A DNA stretch of 5,392 bases from an uncultured Actinomycetes bacterium (GTDB lineage Bacteria; Actinomycetota; Thermoleophilia; Gaiellales; F1-60-MAGs149). Both the position numbers and the translations under genes were made by a program. The notes beneath the pieces were generated by a model. The model made no database searches. It had not been told where the DNA came from and worked only from the letters and a program-made list of their open reading frames with translations. Positions 1 to 4,218 of the stretch are shown here, piece by piece; the first letter of the stretch is position 1, and the number at the start of each line of letters is the position of its first letter. The stretch is taken from the NCBI GenBank assembly GCA_903960645.1, contig CAJCBN010000123.1:1-5392 (forward strand), read 5' to 3'.

Positions 1-25
1 CCGGGGACGACGGCCGCGGCCTGAG

Positions 26-60
26 GATGCGACGAAGGGGTCAGACCCTTTCGTCGCATT
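26..60 (+). repeat. REP-like palindromic repeat, copy 1
   Basis: This 35-bp element is almost a perfect palindrome. Positions 27-42 (beginning ATGCGACGAAGGGG) pair with 44-59 (ending TTTCGTCGCAT) around the central A43. The only irregular pair is G37 with T49, a wobble on this strand. The core reads GGGGTCAGACCC. From memory, GGGGTCWGACCCC-cored palindromes occur as dispersed REP elements linked to IS200-like RAYT transposases; that link is recalled, not tested here. The element lies outside any convincing gene. A structured terminator function is an alternative or additional role. Confidence 0.8.
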
Positions 61-103
61 ACCGCTCGGGCGCCTGTGGCTAGCTCGTGCGAGTGCAGCG
101 ATC

Positions 104-138
104 AATGCGACGAAAGGGTCTGACCCCTTCGTCGCATC
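104..138 (-). repeat. REP-like palindromic repeat, copy 2 (inverted)
   Basis: Base for base, this is the exact reverse complement of the copy at 26-60. Identity stops at both edges, since positions 103 and 139 do not match. The two copies are 43 bp apart, and the spacer holds a small dyad CTCG-TG-CGAG (84-93). The arrangement is that of a REP doublet (REPIN/BIME). It starts 35 bp beyond the stop codon of the minus-strand aminotransferase, so its hairpin would also lie in that gene's 3' UTR and could end transcription or protect the mRNA end. Confidence 0.8.
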
Positions 139-173
139 AATCGCCCCGTCTCGCAGGAAGCTCGGCAGAACGC

Positions 174-1562
174 CTAGCGCAGCTTCGCCATCCGCTTCTG
201 CGCCTCGGGCAGGACGCGGTCGAAGACCGCGATTGCCTCGTCAATCTGGTCGCGCGTGGTGATCAGCGGCGGCGAGATCTGGATCGCCGGGTCGCCACGG
301 TCGTCCGCGCGGCACAAGAGGCCCTCCGAGAGGAGGGTCGGCGAGAGGAAGTCGCGCAGCAGCACGTTGCACTCCTCCTCGCTGAACGTCTCCTTGGTAG
401 CGCGGTCCTTGACCAGCTCCATCGCCCAGAAGTAGCCAGCACCGCGGACGTCGCCGATGATCTCGTGGCGCTCCATCAGGCCGTGCAACTGGTCACGCAG
501 GTAGCCCTCGTTGTTGCGGACGTTCTCAAGGACGCCCTCGCGCTCCATGATCTCGAGGTTCTTCAGCGCAGCGGCGGCGACGATCGGATGGCCGCCGAAG
601 GTGATGCCGTGCAGGTACATGGCCTCGGTCTCGAGCAGCTTGTCGGCGATGCGGTCGCCGAACAGGACCGCTCCCATCGGCTGGTAGCCCGAGGTCAGGC
701 CCTTGGCGCACGTGATGATGTCGGGTTCGTAGTCGAAGCGCTGGGCGCCGAACCACTCGCCGAGGCGGCCGTAGCCGCAGATCGTCTCGTCGGCCGCGTG
801 CAGGACGCCGTACTCCCGGCAGATCTCGTTGACGCGCTGGTGGTACTCGGGGTGCGGGGTGAAGCAGCCGCCGGCGTTCTGCACCGGCTCCATGATCACC
901 ATGCCGACGGTCTCCGGACCCTCGAACTCGATCACCTCGGCGACCTCCTCGGCGCAGCTGAGGTTGCACCCACCCTGATCCGCGCAGTACTTGCAGCGGT
1001 ACGGGTTGGTCGGCGCGACGTGGCGGACGCCGGCCATCAGCGGCTCGAACGGCGTGCGGATGCTGGTGATGCCAGTCAGCGAGAGCGCGCCATAGGTCGT
1101 GCCGTGGTACGCGATCTGGCGGGCGATCACCTTGCGCCGCATGGGCTCACCGTTGGCGTTGTGGTACTCGCGGGAGAGCTTGATGGCGCCCTCGACGCCC
1201 TCCGAACCGCCCGAGACGAAGAAGGAGCGGTTGATCGAGTCTGGCGTGAGCTCGGCGAGCTTCGTCGCGAGCTCGATGGCGCGCGGGTGCGAGTAGGTCC
1301 AGTTCGTGTAGTACGGCAGTTCCATCGCCTGCTCGAGCATGGCCCGGCCGATCTCCTCGCCGTGCGAGTAGCCGATCTGCACGGTGAACAGCCCGCTCAG
1401 GAAGTCCATGTACTTGTTGCCGTTCGAGTCGTACAGGAAGATGTCCTCACCACGCACCATCACGGGGTGCTTGTCCGGGTCATAGCCGGCCATCTGGGTG
1501 AAGTGGAGCCACAGGTGCTTGATCGCCTGCTCCTGCAACTTCGCGGTGTCCATTGTCGCCAT
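174..1562 (-). CDS. Class III PLP-dependent aminotransferase (omega-amino acid/polyamine type)
   Basis: This 462-residue cytosolic enzyme of fold type I transfers an amino group from an amine or omega-amino acid, probably to pyruvate or 2-oxoglutarate. Visible landmarks are the phosphate-binding SGGSEG (117-122), YHG (152-154), the PLP-pyridine Asp D258 in AADET, the motif ICGYGRLGEWFG (261-272), the Schiff-base lysine K287 in DIITCAKG, TFGGHP (321-326) and a C-terminal R418. The N-terminal HLWLHFTQM is typical of actinobacterial proteins labelled 'aspartate aminotransferase family', which resemble omega-amino acid:pyruvate and putrescine aminotransferases. T260 stands where Val usually stacks on PLP. 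A Cys cluster C-x2-C-x5-C-x3-C (190-203) lies in the middle. AGGAGG 8 nt upstream fixes the start; the reading frame stays open much further upstream, but that part overlaps gabT. It is divergent from gabT. The substrate cannot be read from sequence; putrescine, beta-alanine and GABA are candidates. Confidence 0.93.
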   Translation of the reverse strand: MATMDTAKLQEQAIKHLWLHFTQMAGYDPDKHPVMVRGEDIFLYDSNGNKYMDFLSGLFTVQIGYSHGEEIGRAMLEQAMELPYYTNWTYSHPRAIELATKLAELTPDSINRSFFVSGGSEGVEGAIKLSREYHNANGEPMRRKVIARQIAYHGTTYGALSLTGITSIRTPFEPLMAGVRHVAPTNPYRCKYCADQGGCNLSCAEEVAEVIEFEGPETVGMVIMEPVQNAGGCFTPHPEYHQRVNEICREYGVLHAADETICGYGRLGEWFGAQRFDYEPDIITCAKGLTSGYQPMGAVLFGDRIADKLLETEAMYLHGITFGGHPIVAAAALKNLEIMEREGVLENVRNNEGYLRDQLHGLMERHEIIGDVRGAGYFWAMELVKDRATKETFSEEECNVLLRDFLSPTLLSEGLLCRADDRGDPAIQISPPLITTRDQIDEAIAVFDRVLPEAQKRMAKLR

Positions 1563-1570
1563 GGGTATCG

Positions 1571-1576
1571 CCTCCT
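1571..1576 (-). promoter_or_regulatory. Shine-Dalgarno of the minus-strand aminotransferase
   Basis: On the minus strand this reads AGGAGG, 8 nt before the ATG at 1562-1560. It decides the start: an in-frame ATG three codons later is too far away. The open frame upstream, running back through gabT, has no comparable signal. Confidence 0.85.
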
Positions 1577-1630
1577 GACCACATGGTAAGGGACACGACG
1601 GCAGACTGGGGCAACGTGGCGAGCGGCGGT

Positions 1631-1644
1631 ATGCTGCCGAGCAT
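1631..1644. promoter_or_regulatory. Inverted repeat in the divergent intergenic region (possible operator)
   Basis: ATGCT-GCCG-AGCAT is a perfect 5-bp-arm dyad lying 36 bp before the gabT start and about 70 bp before the opposite start. It overlaps TATGCT (1630-1635), a possible -10 for gabT, although no good -35 lies 16-18 bp upstream. It could be a regulator site shared by both genes. A 5-bp dyad can arise by chance in GC-rich DNA. Confidence 0.3.
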
Positions 1645-1666
1645 CGCGAGCGCCGCCGGACGCGGC

Positions 1667-1672
1667 AGGAGG
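1667..1672 (+). promoter_or_regulatory. Shine-Dalgarno of gabT
   Basis: AGGAGG stands 7 nt before the ATG at 1680. This is ideal spacing and settles the gabT start. Both aminotransferase genes therefore use strong canonical ribosome binding sites, unlike the two peptidase genes downstream. Confidence 0.85.
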
Positions 1673-1679
1673 CCAGACC

Positions 1680-2984
1680 ATGGCGATCGATCAGGGAACG
1701 GGAACGCGGACCGCGGAGTTGCAGGCCGAGCGCGAGCGCTGGGTGTCGGCCTCCGTGGCGACGCAGCCGATCTTCGTTGACCACGCGCACGGCGCGCGGA
1801 TTACCGACGTCGAGGGGCGCGAGTTCATCGACTTCGTCGGTGGCATCGGCTCGCTCAACTGCGGGCACACGCCGGCAGCCGTCGTCGCGGCCGTCCAGGA
1901 GCAGGCCGCGCGCTACATGCACCAGATGTACTCCGTCGTGCAGTACGAGGGCTACATCGAGACCGTCAAGCGCATGGTGGCGTGCCACCCCGGGGCCGGG
2001 CCGTTCAAGGGCCTGCTGCTGAACTCGGGAGCCGAGGCCGTCGAGAACGCCGTCAAGATTGCGCGCTACGCGACGAACCGGGACGCGATCATCTGCTTCG
2101 ACCAGGGCTTCCACGGGCGCACGCTGATGGGCATGTCCCTGACGTCGAAGCCCATGCCCTACAAGAAGGGCATGGGGCCGTACGCCGCCGAGATCTACCG
2201 CTCGCCGGCGCCGTACCCGTATCGCGGCGTGTCGGCCGAGGAGGCGCTCGAGGGCTTCCGCAAGGTGCTCAAGAGCCAGATCGACCCCTCGCAGGTCGCT
2301 GCGGTCATCCTCGAGCCCGTGCAGGGTGAGGGTGGCTTCCTGCCGATGCCGAGCGAGTTCATCCATGGCGTCCACGCGCTCTGCCAGGAGCACGGCATCA
2401 TCTACATCTCCGACGAGGTGCAGGCCGGCATGGGCCGCACGGGCACACCGTCGGCGATCGAGCACCACGGCATCTCGCCGGATCTGGCGACGTGGGCCAA
2501 GTCGATGGGCGGCGGCATGCCGATCTCCGGCGTGACCGGCCGGGCGGACCTGCTCGACGCGGTGCACCCCGGCGGGCTTGGCGGCACGTTCTGCGGCAAC
2601 CCGGTCGCCTGCGCCGCGGCGATCGTCGCGCTCGACCAGGTGCTCGACCCCGACTTCCAGGCACACGCCACGGCGTTCGGCGATGATCTGCGCGCCCGGC
2701 TCGACGCGATTGCATCCCGCCACGAGAACGTCGGCGAGGTGCGCGGTCTCGGCGCCATGCTGGCGATGGAATTGGTGCAGGATCGGGCGACGAAGGCACC
2801 GGCGGCCGAGGAGACCGCCCGCATCGTCGCGCTGGCCCGTGACCGCGGCCTGATCCTGATGGGTTCAGGGCTCTACGGGAACGCGATCCGGGTGCTCGTG
2901 CCCCTGGTGGCGACGCCGGACGACCTCGACGAGGGCTTCGCGATCCTCGAGGAGTCGCTCGCAGACGCCTTCGCCGGACGCTAG
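1680..2984 (+). CDS. gabT: 4-aminobutyrate aminotransferase (GabT-type)
   Basis: This 434-residue cytosolic PLP enzyme is close in length to E. coli GabT (426). It converts GABA plus 2-oxoglutarate to succinate semialdehyde plus glutamate in the GABA branch that feeds the TCA cycle. Active-site residues match E. coli GabT with a constant +6 offset as I recall its numbering: I56 (I50), E217 in PVQGEGGF (E211), D245 in SDEVQAG (D239), V247 (V241), K274 in TWAKSMGGGMP (K268), T303 in GGTFCGNP (T297) and R404 in NAIRVLVPL (R398). NSGAEAVENAVK (115-126) is the phosphate-binding segment. This supports a true GABA/5-aminovalerate enzyme over acetylornithine aminotransferase. AGGAGG 7 nt upstream defines the start. 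The gene is divergent from another class III aminotransferase, which suggests joint use in amine or GABA catabolism. No succinate-semialdehyde dehydrogenase is in the window. It is followed by a strong hairpin. Confidence 0.93.
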   Translation: MAIDQGTGTRTAELQAERERWVSASVATQPIFVDHAHGARITDVEGREFIDFVGGIGSLNCGHTPAAVVAAVQEQAARYMHQMYSVVQYEGYIETVKRMVACHPGAGPFKGLLLNSGAEAVENAVKIARYATNRDAIICFDQGFHGRTLMGMSLTSKPMPYKKGMGPYAAEIYRSPAPYPYRGVSAEEALEGFRKVLKSQIDPSQVAAVILEPVQGEGGFLPMPSEFIHGVHALCQEHGIIYISDEVQAGMGRTGTPSAIEHHGISPDLATWAKSMGGGMPISGVTGRADLLDAVHPGGLGGTFCGNPVACAAAIVALDQVLDPDFQAHATAFGDDLRARLDAIASRHENVGEVRGLGAMLAMELVQDRATKAPAAEETARIVALARDRGLILMGSGLYGNAIRVLVPLVATPDDLDEGFAILEESLADAFAGR

Positions 2985-2992
2985 GAACGCGG

Positions 2993-3027
2993 GGCGGGGC
3001 AGGGCGCCGAAGGGTGCCCGCCCCGCC
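2993..3027 (+). terminator. GC-rich stem-loop after gabT (probable terminator)
   Basis: The stem begins 8 nt after the gabT stop. GGCGGGGC (2993-3000) pairs with GCCCCGCC (3020-3027). After a bulged A3001, GGGCGCC (3002-3008) pairs with GGTGCCC (3013-3019) with one G-U pair, leaving a GAAG loop. That gives 15 base pairs with one bulge. No T-run follows directly, so it is a tract-less intrinsic terminator or mRNA-end stabiliser. It sets gabT apart from the peptidase genes. A weaker dyad, GCGTGGG (3043-3049) with CCCACGC (3062-3068), follows. Confidence 0.6.
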
Positions 3028-3156
3028 TCCGCGTGCGCTGCCGCGTGGGGTGGATCGACGGCCCACGCCGGTCCGAGGGGCGGGGTTTTGCTGCCGTGAC
3101 CTTGTGGCATTCGCCACCAGTTTGCAGGGGTTTTTCACCACAGCGTGGCGATTCGA

Positions 3157-3165
3157 TGCTACCTT
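3157..3165 (+). promoter_or_regulatory. Extended -10 promoter motif of the first peptidase gene
   Basis: TGC-TACCTT fits the extended -10 form TGn-TAnnnT and ends 10 nt before the ATG at 3176. The usual initiation distance would put the transcript start at or within a few nt of the ATG, giving a leaderless or near-leaderless mRNA. No Shine-Dalgarno is present between the motif and the ATG, which agrees. No good -35 stands 16-18 bp upstream, as expected for extended -10 promoters. The same motif precedes the next gene. Confidence 0.5.
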
Positions 3166-3175
3166 CGGCATCTGA

Positions 3176-4162
3176 ATGTCGAACACACGGAGCACCTCGC
3201 TCCGGCCGTCGGTTTCGCTTCTCGCGCTGTTGGTCGTTGCCTGCATGATCGTCGTCACGCCCGCCTCGGCGGCGTGGAAGACGCACCGTGCGCCCGCTGC
3301 GGAGCGAGCGGCGCTCGCCCTGCGGGCCACGAACGGACAGGCCGTCGAGGCCAAGCGGACGGCAGGCCGCATCGACCGCCAACTGCAGGACCTTCGTCGT
3401 GAGCAGACGCGGCTGACGCTCGTCGAACAGGCCGCAAGGGCCAAACTCAGCGCCGCTGCTCCCGCCACCGGCGGCCGGGCGACGGCGCTGTTGGTCGTGG
3501 TCGCGCGGGAGCGGCGTGCGCTCGAGCGCACACGCCGTCAACTGCGTGCCGACCTCGCCGTCAGCCGCGCCGAGGCAGCCAAGGCGCAGGCTCGCCGCGC
3601 CGTCGTGCTCGGTGGCCTCACGCTGGTGCAGCGCCAGCGCGTGCTGCGCGCCGACCGCACGCGGCAACGGCAGGCCCGAGCGCGTCGGGCAACGGCCCAC
3701 GAGCGGACGCTGCTGACGCCGGTGGCCCTCGCTCCCGCGGGTGCACCGGGCGCAAATGGAGTGGCCTTGGCCGCACGGCTCGCAGCGCCGCCGCGAACGG
3801 CTGCGGCCCCGGGCATCGGGGCGATCGCCGCGGCCTACGCCCTCACCCAGCTCGGCGTGCCGTACCGCGCCGCCGGCTACTCGCCGACGATGGGCTTTGA
3901 CTGCTCGGGCCTGCTCTACTGGGCCTTCGCCCAGGCCGGTGCGCAGATCCCGCGGTCCTCGGGTGACATCTGGCGCTCCGGTCGGCGCGTCACGCGGGCC
4001 GCCGCCCAGCCGGGCGACCTCGTCTCCTTCCATGGGCAGGGGCATGTCGGCCTCTACCTCGGGGAGGGCCTCTACGTGCATTCGACCAAGGCCGGCGACG
4101 TCGTGCGCGTGCACGCGATTGCCGACCGCTCCGACCTCGACGGGTTCGTGCGACTCGGATGA
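3176..4162 (+). CDS. Secreted NlpC/P60 cell-wall peptidase with Arg-rich coiled-coil N-terminus
   Basis: This 328-residue exported protein probably cuts peptidoglycan stem peptides (typically gamma-D-Glu to diaminopimelate). Residues 1-32 are a signal sequence: basic n-region (R5, R10), hydrophobic core 13-28, and ASA before A33. C23 in VVAC also fits a loose lipobox. Residues about 40-180 are Ala/Arg-rich and helical; 58-90 look like a coiled coil, and 151-178 hold ten Arg and no Lys. A Pro/Ala linker (about 181-212) leads to the NlpC/P60 domain (about 213-328) with catalytic C243 in GFDCSG, H290 in GHVGLYLG and third residue H302 in YVHS. The usual 'YxWGG' before the active site is replaced by YRAAGYSP. 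The ATG is chosen because it gives a complete signal peptide and follows an extended -10 motif; no Shine-Dalgarno is seen. A paralog lies 56 bp downstream. Catalytic class is firm; physiological role (growth, division or spore wall) is unknown. Confidence 0.88.
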   Translation: MSNTRSTSLRPSVSLLALLVVACMIVVTPASAAWKTHRAPAAERAALALRATNGQAVEAKRTAGRIDRQLQDLRREQTRLTLVEQAARAKLSAAAPATGGRATALLVVVARERRALERTRRQLRADLAVSRAEAAKAQARRAVVLGGLTLVQRQRVLRADRTRQRQARARRATAHERTLLTPVALAPAGAPGANGVALAARLAAPPRTAAAPGIGAIAAAYALTQLGVPYRAAGYSPTMGFDCSGLLYWAFAQAGAQIPRSSGDIWRSGRRVTRAAAQPGDLVSFHGQGHVGLYLGEGLYVHSTKAGDVVRVHAIADRSDLDGFVRLG

Positions 4163-4174
4163 GGCCCGGCACTC

Positions 4175-4196
4175 GTTCCAGCGGCAGTTCCAGCGG
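4175..4196 (+). repeat. Short tandem direct repeat between the peptidase genes
   Basis: GTTCCAGCGG occurs at 4175-4184 and again at 4187-4196, a 12-bp period with CA between the copies. The second copy runs into a dyad CAGCG-GT-CGCTG (4191-4202) that abuts the extended -10 motif of the next gene. Tandem sites at this place could bind a regulator, or they may be a simple slippage duplication. If translation began at the earlier ATG (4159), this would be coding, but codon content there (SSGSSSG) looks non-native. Confidence 0.4.
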
Positions 4197-4200
4197 TCGC

Positions 4201-4209
4201 TGCTACCCT
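4201..4209 (+). promoter_or_regulatory. Extended -10 promoter motif of the second peptidase gene
   Basis: TGC-TACCCT ends 9 nt before the ATG at 4219. It matches the motif before the neighbouring paralog (TGC-TACCTT) at eight of nine positions and at nearly the same distance. It predicts a leaderless or near-leaderless transcript starting at the signal-peptide ATG. The only purine run before the ATG is GGGG at 4212-4215, too close to be a normal Shine-Dalgarno. Confidence 0.5.
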
Positions 4210-4218
4210 GTGGGGCAG

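Noticed and set aside
26..138. CRISPR array
   Set aside because: There are only two repeat copies, in opposite orientation and each internally palindromic, with a single spacer; this is a REP-type pair, not a CRISPR.
26..138. Terminal inverted repeats of an insertion sequence
   Set aside because: The two copies enclose only 43 bp with no coding capacity, and no target-site duplication is visible at the outer edges.
87..1589. Long plus-strand open frame (500 codons) opposite the minus-strand aminotransferase
   Set aside because: It is the GC-rich antisense shadow of a well-supported aminotransferase: its composition is Arg/Val/Leu/Asp-rich with no recognisable motif, and it begins inside the repeat region.
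1597..1635. Full -35/-10 promoters for the divergent aminotransferases
   Set aside because: TATGCT on the plus strand and TACCAT on the minus strand are weak -10 candidates, but no acceptable -35 lies at 16-18 bp, so I do not call either promoter.
1563..2723. Upstream extension of the minus-strand aminotransferase frame through gabT
   Set aside because: The extra 387 codons are antisense to gabT, show no domain, and the AGGAGG at 1571-1576 marks the real start at 1562.
2985..3175. c-di-AMP (ydaO-type) riboswitch before the NlpC/P60 gene
   Set aside because: This riboswitch often precedes such hydrolases in actinobacteria, but I could not find its conserved core here, and the predicted transcript start is too close to the ATG to leave room for it.
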